A program made the translations under genes and the position numbers. Shown one piece after another: positions 1 through 7,401 of a DNA stretch of 64,000 nt (position 1 is the stretch's first letter; each line of letters starts with the position of its first letter). The notes under the pieces are model-generated. The model ran no database searches and had not been told where the DNA came from. It saw only the letters and a list, made by a program, of their open reading frames with translations. Source of the stretch: Verrucomicrobiota bacterium (GTDB lineage: Bacteria; Verrucomicrobiota; Verrucomicrobiia; Opitutales; UBA2995); contig JAQBYJ010000005.1 of NCBI GenBank assembly GCA_027622555.1, positions 36,367 to 100,366 on the forward strand, read 5' to 3'.

Positions 1-53
1 TGGTTGCCTCATACAGTTCGGACAATAAAAATCAGCACCGATCACTCTTCTGA

Positions 54-1781
54 CTAAATGCTGTCACGATTGGGACGTCCGGGAGGAAGAGCTCGACGCT
101 CTTGACCTCCTTGAGAACGCTCAATCATGGCATCGACTTCAGTCTGATCGATTACACCGTCGCTATTTTCGTCCATTCTTCCAAATCGTTGCTGCATTGG
201 TTCCGGCAATTCATCTTTGGTGATCTTGCCATCCTTGTTTGCATCGAAATCCATTAATTGAGCCGCGGGGTTCCCGCGCTGGCCGGGAGCGCCAGGACCT
301 CTCGCTTGACCAGGTCGTCCTTGTCCCGGACCTCCTCCTCCAGGGCCTGCTCTTTGACCTGAAGTTTCAACAAAGGCATTCACTTCATCCACCGTAAGGA
401 AACCATCGCTATCCAAATCGGCTTGAGCAAATATCGGTTGCATTTGTTGTGGAGCTTCATTTTCCGAGATTTTCCCATCACCGTTCCTATCGGCTCCCAG
501 GATGCGCTCTTTCATCTGATCAGGAGATGGTCGTCCTCCTGGGGCACCACCTGGGCCACCACCTGGAGGGCCTCGTCGGCCAGCAGGACCGCCTCTTTGT
601 TGTCCACCCCGGGCACCGGCTTGAGCAAAATTTTGTCCAGCTCCAGCACGATTAAAGGACCGTCCCATCGTACCGCCACCATCGAGATCAGCAGCGAGTC
701 TTACCTCGTATTTCTGAGTAACTGGAACGCACCAGCCTTCTTCATCACTACAGGCGAAATAACGAACGGTGACACCAAAAACATCTCCCGGTTCGGATCC
801 GGTGATTTCAATTACAAATTCGCGGGGATCCGCATCCGCATCTTCATCCACTTCTTCCGCCATGCCTTTTTCAGGAGTCATGTAGACGCCATCAGGAAGA
901 CTCAATTCATACTGCAAAGGGGCGGCTAAATTGTTCCAATGAACATGGTGGATGGGATCCAGGTGAAATCCCAAATACATCTCTCCTCGTCCACGTTGCA
1001 ACACACCTGGAGTAACTTCCACACGCGGTTTTACATACAGAGGCTGTTTCCCAACTTCCACCGCATTGATCACCACAGGCACTAAAGTTTCGTTGAAAAC
1101 GGGGCTTGTAGCTTTGCCGCGCTGAACCGATTTTTGCGCCATTGCCGCGGGACGTTTTTCAAGCGTCAGGTCTCTAACGGCGGTGTGGGTGTCAGAATCG
1201 CCAACCAGCTTTACCAGCTCTTTGCGAAGGACTTCTCCATCGCTCCATCCGAGGGCATGAACAATTTTCCCCTGCGGATCGATAACCATCTGGGTGTTCG
1301 GCCCGAAGCCCAGGGTATGGCGTACGGCGTTGTCCATGTCATCACACAACCAAGGTAAATTCGTGCCCAAGACTCGTTTTGCTTCAACCACATGGGCCAA
1401 GCGCTCTTGAAGGGTTACGGGTTGAATGTAACCATTGTATTCAGGATGCGCCAAACTTTTGTAGACGTAAAAAAACTGAAGTCCGTCTGTGTCTTTGTAA
1501 TCTTGATAAACAGCCTCAACCCCTGGGTAAGTCCGATGAAAGATGGGGCAGGTTAAACAACCGGATACCAGGACCGTATAGTTACCGTCGATTACGTCTA
1601 AAAGGGTCTGTTGTTTCCCAGACTCCGTGAAGATGACAAGATCGGCCGGAATGAGCTCCCCTTGTTTTACTTTCGCCTGATTGAGTAGTGGACCCGACAA
1701 AATTCGTGTATCCACTGCCTGGGGTTGGGCGAAGCTCGTTAACGCCAAAAAGCATATGAAAAGGATGAGCCAAGATTTCAT
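54..1781 (-). CDS. Exported deiodinase/redoxin-like protein with C-terminal EF-hands
   Basis: The start is taken at the ATG at 1781 because it opens directly into a signal peptide (MKSWLILFICFLALTSFAQ), giving 575 aa; a longer frame to 1850 has no sensible N-terminus. Residues of about 45-195 form a thioredoxin-like domain whose motif SGCLTCPIF (Cys75, Cys78) matches the iodothyronine-deiodinase active site G-S-C-T-U-P-P-F, with Cys in place of selenocysteine, followed by HPEYNGYIQP. A middle beta-rich region follows, then a Gly/Pro/Arg-rich linker. The C-terminus has four EF-hand loops: DRNGDGKISENE, DLDSDGFLTVDE, DANKDGKITKDE and DENSDGVIDQTE. The fold assignment comes from motif recognition. 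A redox role in the periplasm or outside the cell with calcium binding is inferred; no substrate can be read from the sequence. It stands alone at the window edge. Confidence 0.72.
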   Translation of the reverse strand: MKSWLILFICFLALTSFAQPQAVDTRILSGPLLNQAKVKQGELIPADLVIFTESGKQQTLLDVIDGNYTVLVSGCLTCPIFHRTYPGVEAVYQDYKDTDGLQFFYVYKSLAHPEYNGYIQPVTLQERLAHVVEAKRVLGTNLPWLCDDMDNAVRHTLGFGPNTQMVIDPQGKIVHALGWSDGEVLRKELVKLVGDSDTHTAVRDLTLEKRPAAMAQKSVQRGKATSPVFNETLVPVVINAVEVGKQPLYVKPRVEVTPGVLQRGRGEMYLGFHLDPIHHVHWNNLAAPLQYELSLPDGVYMTPEKGMAEEVDEDADADPREFVIEITGSEPGDVFGVTVRYFACSDEEGWCVPVTQKYEVRLAADLDGGGTMGRSFNRAGAGQNFAQAGARGGQQRGGPAGRRGPPGGGPGGAPGGRPSPDQMKERILGADRNGDGKISENEAPQQMQPIFAQADLDSDGFLTVDEVNAFVETSGQRAGPGGGGPGQGRPGQARGPGAPGQRGNPAAQLMDFDANKDGKITKDELPEPMQQRFGRMDENSDGVIDQTEVDAMIERSQGGQERRALPPGRPNRDSI

Positions 1782-1979
1782 GAGATTTGTGTGAGTTCGC
1801 GGCCAACAGATTCCAGCGATGACTATAGCGACAACGCATCGTTCCCACAAGCGGTTACATTTTCTTAATTTCAGCGGAAGAAGATTTTGTTGGCTCAGGC
1901 TTTTTCTGAAACCCGAAGATCAAAACAGAGAATCTCCTTGGCCTGATTGCTGGTCTGTTGTAGGTTAAAAAAACAAGCA

Positions 1980-2384
1980 ATGATCAGGCAAGATTACATC
2001 CTCCAACTAATTCAACAACTAGGTGAATTCATTCGACGGGCTGCAGATAGCAGGTCGATTACTGCCGATGGGGAATTGAATGTGCATTTGGAACAACTTA
2101 CCGCTGAGGTCATCGGACTACCAAGCGAATTGATCATGTCGCTACCTGCGGATGAACTAGTGGACCTATTCCAAGTCTCGGATCGTATGGTTGTCGAAAA
2201 ATGTTTTGTCACCGCCGAGATTCATCGCCTGAAAGCAGAAAATGAAACCAACGGAGAAAGACAAACGGAGTATCGCGAGCGGGCGTTGTTCTTTTACCTC
2301 ACTATCGAGCCTAACCTGACCGGTAAATTAGCAGATGATGTTCGTCAACGTCTCGAAGAGCTCCAGGCAAAATCAATCGACTGA
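1980..2384 (+). CDS. DUF6483-like protein
   Basis: This 134-aa cytoplasmic protein starts at the ATG at 1980 (MIRQDYILQLIQQLGEFIRR). That opening closely resembles DUF6483 proteins, which begin with a similar M-I-x-Q-D-Y-I-x-R-x-I-x-x-x-x-x-F pattern and are best known from Firmicutes. The remainder is predicted alpha-helical and charged (EKCFVTAEIHRLKAENE), without signal peptide, membrane segment or catalytic motif. The frame extends upstream to 1947, but only with poor sequence. A strong terminator-like hairpin follows the stop directly, so this is probably a single-gene transcript. Function is unknown, and the family link rests on recollection of the N-terminal signature. Confidence 0.6.
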   Translation: MIRQDYILQLIQQLGEFIRRAADSRSITADGELNVHLEQLTAEVIGLPSELIMSLPADELVDLFQVSDRMVVEKCFVTAEIHRLKAENETNGERQTEYRERALFFYLTIEPNLTGKLADDVRQRLEELQAKSID

Positions 2385-2387
2385 AAT

Positions 2388-2420
2388 TCATTCGTATTCA
2401 GAATAAGGCGAATGATTTTT
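2388..2420 (+). terminator. Rho-independent terminator after the DUF6483-like gene
   Basis: A 7-bp stem (2388-2394 pairing with 2409-2415) encloses a second 4-bp stem (2395-2398 with 2402-2405). Five T residues follow at 2416-2420. The hairpin starts 3 nt after the TGA stop of the upstream gene. Confidence 0.65.
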
Positions 2421-2579
2421 ATGGTGGTGGCCTAGCAAAAAACGGTGCGATTTTGAAAGATGTTAAAACCTGAGCTACCTGACCCTCCGAATTCCCATTG
2501 GGGAGTGTATTGTTTTATGGTCTTTCCGCTCTGAATCTTTTTGGCTGATTCACTACAGAAAAAGTCACCTTTCTCTTTT

Positions 2580-2648
2580 TGTAGGAGCAAATTTATTCGC
2601 GACCCGAAGGTTTTTGATTTACGAGTCGCGAATAAATTTGCTCCTACA
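2580..2648. repeat. REP-like perfect 24-bp inverted repeat
   Basis: The left arm 2580-2603 and right arm 2625-2648 are perfect reverse complements, separated by a 21-nt loop. The outer sequence begins TGTAGGAGC, a start shared with many bacterial REP (repetitive extragenic palindrome) elements. No second copy was seen in this window, so repetition in the genome is an inference. Confidence 0.6.
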
Positions 2649-2834
2649 CTTTGGCCATCCTTTCGTTTCTGACATCAATTGCACCGAGGTCTTGACCGAC
2701 AACGAAGCGAAAAACAATGACACCCGCACAAAACCTAAGCGTTAAAAATAAGCTGCATTCCAATCAGATATGTACTATCATGCTTTTTTATATCTCTTAG
2801 TTCGATTTATCAAAAACCACTCACACCCCAAATT

Positions 2835-3665
2835 ATGAAACAAAACAATATCATCTTTCTATTATGTGCTCTAGTTTCTCTAAATTCGGTGCTTTCAGCG
2901 GGAGTAGTTTACACCCTGTCTTCCAAGGACCTTCAAAAGGCTGAGAACCCGGGAGATATGACAGTGTCCGTGGACGGCAAAAACCTCAAAATGGAATTTG
3001 CCGACGGTACCAATGGGAACGGCTCAATGGTATTTTTGGGAAATGAAAATAGCGTGATGATGATCGACCATGAGCGTAAACAATTTTTCCTGATGGACGA
3101 AGCTACCCTCAACCAACTTGGCAATCAACTGAGTCAGGCGATGGCGCAGATGAATGAAGCGCTTAAAAATGTTCCACCAGAACAAAAAGCAATGGTGGAA
3201 AATATGATGAAACAAAGGATGGGATCCATGATACCTCAGGCAAAAGAGAAAGTCCCGACATCCATAGAAAAAGGAGATAAAAGTAAAACCGTCGCCGGAT
3301 ACAAAACGACTCACTACCTCCAAAAGAAGGGTGGCCAAATAGAAAATGAATTCTGGGTCTCAGCTTGGAAAGACATCGAAGGTGGAGATGAAGCGGTAGA
3401 AGCATTTGAGTCGATGTCCAGTTTCATGGAAAAAATGATGAGTTCATTAAGTCAGGGGGGCAGCAACCCCATGATGGCTTCCATTGACCAGAACATGTTT
3501 AAACAATTGAAAGAGCTGGGGGGATTTCCTGTTTCATCAATCAACTACAAAAACGGCAAACCTTCTGAGGAGTTCACCCTGAAGTCCGTTGAAAAACGTG
3601 ATCTCGACAAATCCACATTCGCACCACCCAAGGGGTATAAAAAGCAACGGATGGATGGCAGGTAA
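2835..3665 (+). CDS. Exported DUF4412-like protein
   Basis: The product is 276 aa and opens with a signal peptide (MKQNNIIFLLCALVSLNSVLSAG). The mature part resembles DUF4412 proteins: a beta-rich start (VVYTLSSKDLQ, MTVSVDGKNLKMEF), the motif VMMIDHERKQFFLMDE, a Met/Gln-rich helical middle of about residues 95-140 (AMAQMNEALKNVPPEQKAM) and a C-terminal beta part ending in KSTFAPPKGYKK. Those proteins are periplasmic or surface proteins of unknown role, and no catalytic residues stand out here. The gene is flanked by a REP-like palindrome upstream and a gene remnant downstream, with no obvious operon partner. Domain naming is by resemblance only. Confidence 0.6.
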   Translation: MKQNNIIFLLCALVSLNSVLSAGVVYTLSSKDLQKAENPGDMTVSVDGKNLKMEFADGTNGNGSMVFLGNENSVMMIDHERKQFFLMDEATLNQLGNQLSQAMAQMNEALKNVPPEQKAMVENMMKQRMGSMIPQAKEKVPTSIEKGDKSKTVAGYKTTHYLQKKGGQIENEFWVSAWKDIEGGDEAVEAFESMSSFMEKMMSSLSQGGSNPMMASIDQNMFKQLKELGGFPVSSINYKNGKPSEEFTLKSVEKRDLDKSTFAPPKGYKKQRMDGR

Positions 3666-3713
3666 TTTAGCAGACGGTTTGTATAGAGTTACGCCTCAAA
3701 TCTATAGGGTTAA

Positions 3714-3983
3714 TTCCCCAATGGAGCGCAGCCGTTCAAAATATTTGAGATTGAAGGGAAGCAGTACCTAGGCTTCACCTACACGCATCCAGCCGAGCTT
3801 GGGAAATACTCCATTCACCTTGAAACTTGTACAGATCTTGAAACCTGGGAACGGATCGATTCAGCGGTGATCTCAGAAACGTTCAATCCGTCCAATAATA
3901 CCTACACAGTTAGTATTCGCGATATCCAAGCTTTGGGTACCGATGGTGGTAGATTTGTTAGACTCCTGGTTACGGACGAATAA
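3714..3983 (+). pseudogene. Remnant: C-terminal fragment of a large secreted protein
   Basis: An 89-codon open stretch without any usable start codon reads as a complete C-terminal domain (QYLGFTYTHPAELGKYSIHL, then WERIDSAV, ending GGRFVRLLVTDE before the TAA at 3981). This beta-rich ending, with an aromatic RF-V/F-R-L motif just before the stop, is common at the C-terminus of large secreted proteins in this group. The giant gene at 49428 ends comparably (RTFFRLIAGDGL). An in-frame TAA at 3711 closes the frame upstream. The rest of the original gene has been lost, leaving this tail between two intact genes. Confidence 0.6.
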
Positions 3984-4058
3984 AGAATTCGGAGGTCTCC
4001 TCCAAAATTATTGTTTCGCCTGCCATGTTCGATTTGGTATTTACCAAAGCTTAGACTT

Positions 4059-4358
4059 ATGACCGTTTCCGAATTTCAGCAATCCACCTCAGAAAACACA
4101 AGACCTGATTCAGCTTTGTCGAAGCCTTTGCAAGCCCTTTGGTGGGATGCAAAAGGCGATTGGGATAAATCGCATGATGTGTGTCAAAGTGCCGGATCGT
4201 TGGAGGGTGATTGGGTTCATGCTTACCTGCATCGAAAGGAAGGCGACATCGGAAATGCCTCCTATTGGTATAGCCGGGCAAGGAAACCTGTATTCCAAGG
4301 ATCACTTGAAGATGAATGGAGTTCGATGGTTGAAAGTTTACTAGCCTCCAAATCCTGA
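4059..4358 (+). CDS. Small conserved protein of unknown function
   Basis: The protein is 99 aa from the ATG at 4059 (MTVSEFQQSTSENTRPD); a longer frame from 4011 adds unlikely sequence. The core LQALWWDAKGDWDKSHDVCQ followed by WVHAYLHRKEGDIGNASYWY resembles a family of short hypothetical proteins that I recall from Verrucomicrobiota, Acidobacteriota and Proteobacteria. It is helical and rich in Trp, His and Asp, and looks like a degenerate TPR-type helical pair. It has no signal peptide. It lies 2 bp before the DUF1294 gene, suggesting co-transcription. Function is unknown. Confidence 0.65.
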   Translation: MTVSEFQQSTSENTRPDSALSKPLQALWWDAKGDWDKSHDVCQSAGSLEGDWVHAYLHRKEGDIGNASYWYSRARKPVFQGSLEDEWSSMVESLLASKS

Positions 4359-4360
4359 TT

Positions 4361-4639
4361 ATGTGGCGTCTACTTTTCAGAGTCTACCTGTACGTGAGCA
4401 TACTCACGCTGCTGATTTACGGGATCGACAAGTTGTTAGCCAAAATGGAATGGAAACGAGTTCCAGAACGTTGGTTCCACACCCTTTCTCTTATTGGAGG
4501 TTTTCCGGGTGCTTTTTTGGGAATGCACATTTTCAATCATAAAACCAACAAACCAAAATTTCGTTGGATGATTTTCGCATCCCTACTGCTTCACCTCTCC
4601 GTCGTTGCAGCTTTTATTGCTAGAGCCCGTTGGTTTTAA
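4361..4639 (+). CDS. DUF1294 family membrane protein
   Basis: This 92-aa integral membrane protein has about three hydrophobic segments: residues 5-22, a Gly-rich middle around 43-55, and 68-86. It carries the DUF1294 hallmarks: YGIDKLLAKMEWKRVPE near the N-terminus, then LSLIGGFPGAFLGM and the conserved HKTNKPKF. The family is widespread and uncharacterised; some members are fused to cold-shock domains, but this copy stands alone. It follows the upstream small gene by 2 bp, so the two probably share a transcript. Confidence 0.85.
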   Translation: MWRLLFRVYLYVSILTLLIYGIDKLLAKMEWKRVPERWFHTLSLIGGFPGAFLGMHIFNHKTNKPKFRWMIFASLLLHLSVVAAFIARARWF

Positions 4640-4669
4640 GGAATTCGGATCGATTAAGCCAAACCAGGC

Positions 4670-5176
4670 TCAATGGTGATGAGGATCATGGCCATGGTCA
4701 CAACCGTCTCCATGGTGAACGTGTTTGTGACTAAGCTCTTCTTCGGAGGCAGGACGGACAGACAGGACCTTGACCTCAAAATAAAGGGTCTTCCCGGAGA
4801 ACTCGTGGTTCGCATCAATAGTCAAAGTATCGCCCTCAATTTTTTGGATGGTGAACATACGGATTCCTCCGGCCACTTCGCCTTGAAACCGCAAGCCTAC
4901 CTCCAACTTCTCATCGGGCGGAAATTGACTACGAGGAACTTCGCCAATCAGTCCTGGTAAAAGCTCACCATAGGCATCGGCTGGCTTGAGAGTCACAGAA
5001 AATGCATCACCCACCTGTTTCCCGAGTAAAGCGCGCTCCAAACCTGGAACCGCCCCTTCAACCCCCATCAGGAAAACAAACGGATCACTGTCAGGGCTTT
5101 TATCCAACACTTCACCCACTTCTCCTTTAAGAACATAAGAAATACCAACCACTGACTTTTCACCAATTATCTCCAT
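4670..5176 (-). CDS. slyD: FKBP-type peptidyl-prolyl isomerase, SlyD-like
   Basis: The protein is 168 aa from the ATG at 5176 (MEIIGEKSVVGISYVLKGE); a start at 5212 would add 12 residues. It has the SlyD layout: a split FKBP domain (VVGISYVLKGEVGEVLD, PFVFLMGVEGAVPGLERALL), an inserted IF/flap domain (about residues 65-120) and the return strand FEVKVLSVRPASEEEL. A His-rich metal-binding tail (HKHVHHGDGCDHGHDPHHH) closes it. SlyD catalyses proline isomerisation, acts as a chaperone and binds nickel through such a tail. The gene is divergent from a TetR regulator, with a short palindrome between them that could control both. Confidence 0.85.
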   Translation of the reverse strand: MEIIGEKSVVGISYVLKGEVGEVLDKSPDSDPFVFLMGVEGAVPGLERALLGKQVGDAFSVTLKPADAYGELLPGLIGEVPRSQFPPDEKLEVGLRFQGEVAGGIRMFTIQKIEGDTLTIDANHEFSGKTLYFEVKVLSVRPASEEELSHKHVHHGDGCDHGHDPHHH

Positions 5177-5253
5177 CAAGCGAATCGACCTTAAAAGAAT
5201 GGCAAACACCATCTTTTTCTGTTGATATCAGAAGAAATCAGCAATATTAACAA

Positions 5254-5278
5254 CGTTAACTTTATTAATATGTTAACG
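5254..5278. promoter_or_regulatory. Candidate TetR operator between slyD and the TetR gene
   Basis: Two 7-bp arms, CGTTAAC at 5254-5260 and GTTAACG at 5272-5278, form a perfect inverted repeat with an 11-bp spacer in the AT-rich gap between divergent genes. TetR-family regulators usually bind palindromes next to their own gene. This assignment rests on position and symmetry only. Confidence 0.4.
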
Positions 5279-5304
5279 CTGTTCACACAAGTAGCCCAAT
5301 TCGT

Positions 5305-5940
5305 ATGATTTTGACAAAAGGTAGTAAGTACCATCACGGCGATCTGAAGAATTCTCTTATCCGTTGCGGGCTCGAGATCCTCTCTGAGGATGGGAAACAG
5401 GGACTCTCCCTGCGAAAGGTTGCGAAAAAGGCTGGAGTAAGTGAAGCGGCACCCTATCGACACTTCAAGGACAAGGAAGCGCTGGTCGCTGCTATAGCAG
5501 AGCAGGGTTTCATCCGATTGGCAGCTTTATTGGATTCAGTAGCGGCAAAACACTCGGAAGATGCCAAATCTCTATTTTTCCAATCGGGATTGGCCTATGT
5601 TCAATTTGCACGGCAAAACCCGGATTCGATGCGAGTGATGTTTCGCCTCCGTAACGTAGATGGAGGGGTCGAATATCCGGCTCTTCAAGAAGCGGCCGAT
5701 GAAGCCTTCAGCTTTTTAATCGATATGGTGGAGTATTGCCAACAAGCGGGACTTGCTCGCTTGGGACATCCCATGCCGTTGGCCCTCAGCGCCTGGTCAG
5801 CTGTACATGGTTTGTCGATGCTACTCATTGATAATTACATTTCTAAAGAGGCGCTTCAGGGAACGGAGGATCAATCCCTTATTTTGGCCACGCTCGAAAT
5901 CATCCTTCAAGGATGGCAAACAAGCACGGAAACAGCATAA
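5305..5940 (+). CDS. TetR/AcrR family transcriptional regulator (WHG-domain type)
   Basis: The 211-aa product has an N-terminal TetR helix-turn-helix at about residues 10-55: KYHHGDLKNSLI, GLSLRKVAKKAGVSEAAPYR and HFKDKEALVAAI. The YHHGDL opening is typical of the subfamily whose C-terminal ligand domain is called WHG/TetR_C_33, consistent with the 130-residue helical remainder (FARQNPDSMRVMFR, ALSAWSAVHGLSMLLID). It is divergent from slyD and lies 64 bp upstream of two small genes it may control. The ligand is unknown. An operator candidate sits just upstream. Confidence 0.85.
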   Translation: MILTKGSKYHHGDLKNSLIRCGLEILSEDGKQGLSLRKVAKKAGVSEAAPYRHFKDKEALVAAIAEQGFIRLAALLDSVAAKHSEDAKSLFFQSGLAYVQFARQNPDSMRVMFRLRNVDGGVEYPALQEAADEAFSFLIDMVEYCQQAGLARLGHPMPLALSAWSAVHGLSMLLIDNYISKEALQGTEDQSLILATLEIILQGWQTSTETA

Positions 5941-6004
5941 CCACCCTGGCCCACTGTTCTCATGAATGATTCGAAACTCAGGTTTTCCAATCGCGTTTAA
6001 AATT

Positions 6005-6259
6005 ATGTGCGCTATCGACCTGACTGCCCTCAAGACATATTCTATTTACGAGTATGACAACTCACAGTCATTCGATCTCGAAGGACTAAAAGGCCGCCTG
6101 GAATCTTCCAGTTATTGCCCATTACCCGGTTCCAAGAATTACGAGCCGTTAATGAAAGCCTTGGAAACTTTATTTGAGAATGAGAAGACGAAAGGTCAAA
6201 TAACCTTCGATTACCGGACCCGCGTTTACGCCGGACCACTTAACCCATCAACGAGTTAG
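6005..6259 (+). CDS. Small hypothetical protein
   Basis: This frame gives 84 aa from the ATG at 6005 (MCAIDLTALKTYSIYEYDN); an alternative start at 5966 would give 97 aa. I do not recognise the family. It is soluble with mixed charge, and its C-terminal half (KGQITFDYRTRVYAGP) looks like a short beta-hairpin. Its stop is followed after 2 bp by the ABM-fold gene, and the TetR gene lies upstream, so the three probably form one operon. It is called as real from this tight spacing and natural amino acid composition. Confidence 0.5.
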   Translation: MCAIDLTALKTYSIYEYDNSQSFDLEGLKGRLESSSYCPLPGSKNYEPLMKALETLFENEKTKGQITFDYRTRVYAGPLNPSTS

Positions 6260-6261
6260 CC

Positions 6262-6588
6262 ATGTTTCCTTGTAAAACACCCGAACCGCCCTACTACGCA
6301 GTCATCTTTCCATCGACCAGGACAGAAGGCGACAACGGTTATAAAGCCATGGCGGAAAAAATGGAAACCTTGGCCGCCCGGCAACCAGGTTTTCTCGGAA
6401 TTGAATCGGTAAAAAACGAGAAGGGATGCGGAATCACCATTTCATATTGGACGTCAGAAGAGGCGATTGTGAATTGGCATCACCATCCAGAGCACCAGAA
6501 AGCTCAAGCCGCTGGAAAATCCGTGTGGTACCAGGACTACATGCTGCGAATCGCAAAAGTTGAAAGAGCCTACGGGAAGGACTCCTGA
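6262..6588 (+). CDS. Antibiotic biosynthesis monooxygenase (ABM)-fold protein
   Basis: The 108-aa protein shows the single ABM/dimeric alpha-beta barrel pattern: a first strand (YYAVIFPSTRT), a helix (YKAMAEKMETLAARQPGFLG), a strand pair (IESVKNEKGCGITISYWTSE) and a second helix with WHHHPEHQKAQ. Such proteins are small oxidative or haem-degrading enzymes, or simply stress-associated. The phrase PGFLGIESV and the WxxHxEH-like motif place it nearer to the YqjZ-like members. Linkage to a TetR gene 320 bp upstream suggests induction by a small molecule, which is an inference. Confidence 0.8.
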   Translation: MFPCKTPEPPYYAVIFPSTRTEGDNGYKAMAEKMETLAARQPGFLGIESVKNEKGCGITISYWTSEEAIVNWHHHPEHQKAQAAGKSVWYQDYMLRIAKVERAYGKDS

Positions 6589-6607
6589 TCCAGGAGCCTT
6601 ATTTCGC

Positions 6608-7285
6608 CTAATCTTTCTTCGGTTTCCTTTTTACCTGCATATAAAACCCTGCCAGTGATAGCCCAATCACACTGGTCCAAAAATACCACGGACGATTTAA
6701 GATATCGTGCAAAGATGCCCCCCCATATTTGTCGAGAACCTGCTCCCAAGGAAAAAGAAAGGGCGATAGCTTAAAAAGGAAAAAGGTACTTTGCACCGCG
6801 TGCCATGCACCGGTGCAGGCGGTAGCAACTTTCATTGTCCATTTCTCCAACATTAAGGCAGCGAACCCACCCACTAATATTATCAAAACAAGTACTCCAA
6901 CGACGGCGATATCTTCGAGGGATTGAAGGAAGGGTAGAAGAAAAACAGCCGCGACATAAGCACCTAAAATAAAGACACCCGCTTTATAGAAGAAATTCAT
7001 CAGAATTCCCAATGCCAACCCAAGTACGGTCGCAATAATCCAAACTACTTTCGGATCCTCCGGAAACAAAAGCGGCGCATACAACAAGCCGGCGTAGGAA
7101 CCGCTAACCAATCCAAGGAGAAATAAAACCAATTTAAGGATTTTGTAACCGTGCAAACAGGTCAAAAGGCCAAAAACCAATACCACAGCACCCGGAACCC
7201 ACCACGGTAGCGTATCTAAAGGAAGATTTGAGAAATCAGTAGTCACAAAGCTTAATCTGTTTAGCGGATTTATTGAAACTGACAA
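6608..7285 (-). CDS. Multi-pass membrane protein, DUF4203/TMEM198-like
   Basis: This 225-aa protein has about seven hydrophobic segments (for example WWVPGAVVLVFGLLTCLHGY, LVLFLLGLVSGSYAGLL, VVWIIATVLGLALGILMNFF and VLVLIILVGGFAALML) and ends in a basic tail (QVKRKPKKD). The repeated short Gly-rich helices and the segment GYKILKLVLFLLGLVSG match the DUF4203/TMEM198-like fold. No enzymatic motif is visible. It converges on the ABM-fold gene with a 19-bp gap and is divergent from transketolase. Function is unknown. Confidence 0.65.
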   Translation of the reverse strand: MSVSINPLNRLSFVTTDFSNLPLDTLPWWVPGAVVLVFGLLTCLHGYKILKLVLFLLGLVSGSYAGLLYAPLLFPEDPKVVWIIATVLGLALGILMNFFYKAGVFILGAYVAAVFLLPFLQSLEDIAVVGVLVLIILVGGFAALMLEKWTMKVATACTGAWHAVQSTFFLFKLSPFLFPWEQVLDKYGGASLHDILNRPWYFWTSVIGLSLAGFYMQVKRKPKKD

Positions 7286-7401
7286 GTTTTAGAGTCGCTT
7301 GAAAATATCCTCGCCCTTTTCATGGCGATCCTTTGCATTTTGGGTCCCAGAAAAATAAGACCTCACCAAGGGGTCCGAAAGCACACCAAGCCGAAGTTGA
7401 A

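Larger units (their letters stand above)
2385..2834. other. 450-bp intergenic region with a terminator and one REP-like palindrome
   Basis: No open frame with protein-like character was found here. The region holds the terminator at 2388-2420 and a perfect 24-bp inverted repeat at 2580-2648. The last ~80 bp before 2835 are AT-rich and could hold the promoter of the next gene, but no convincing -35/-10 pair was identified. Confidence 0.6.
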
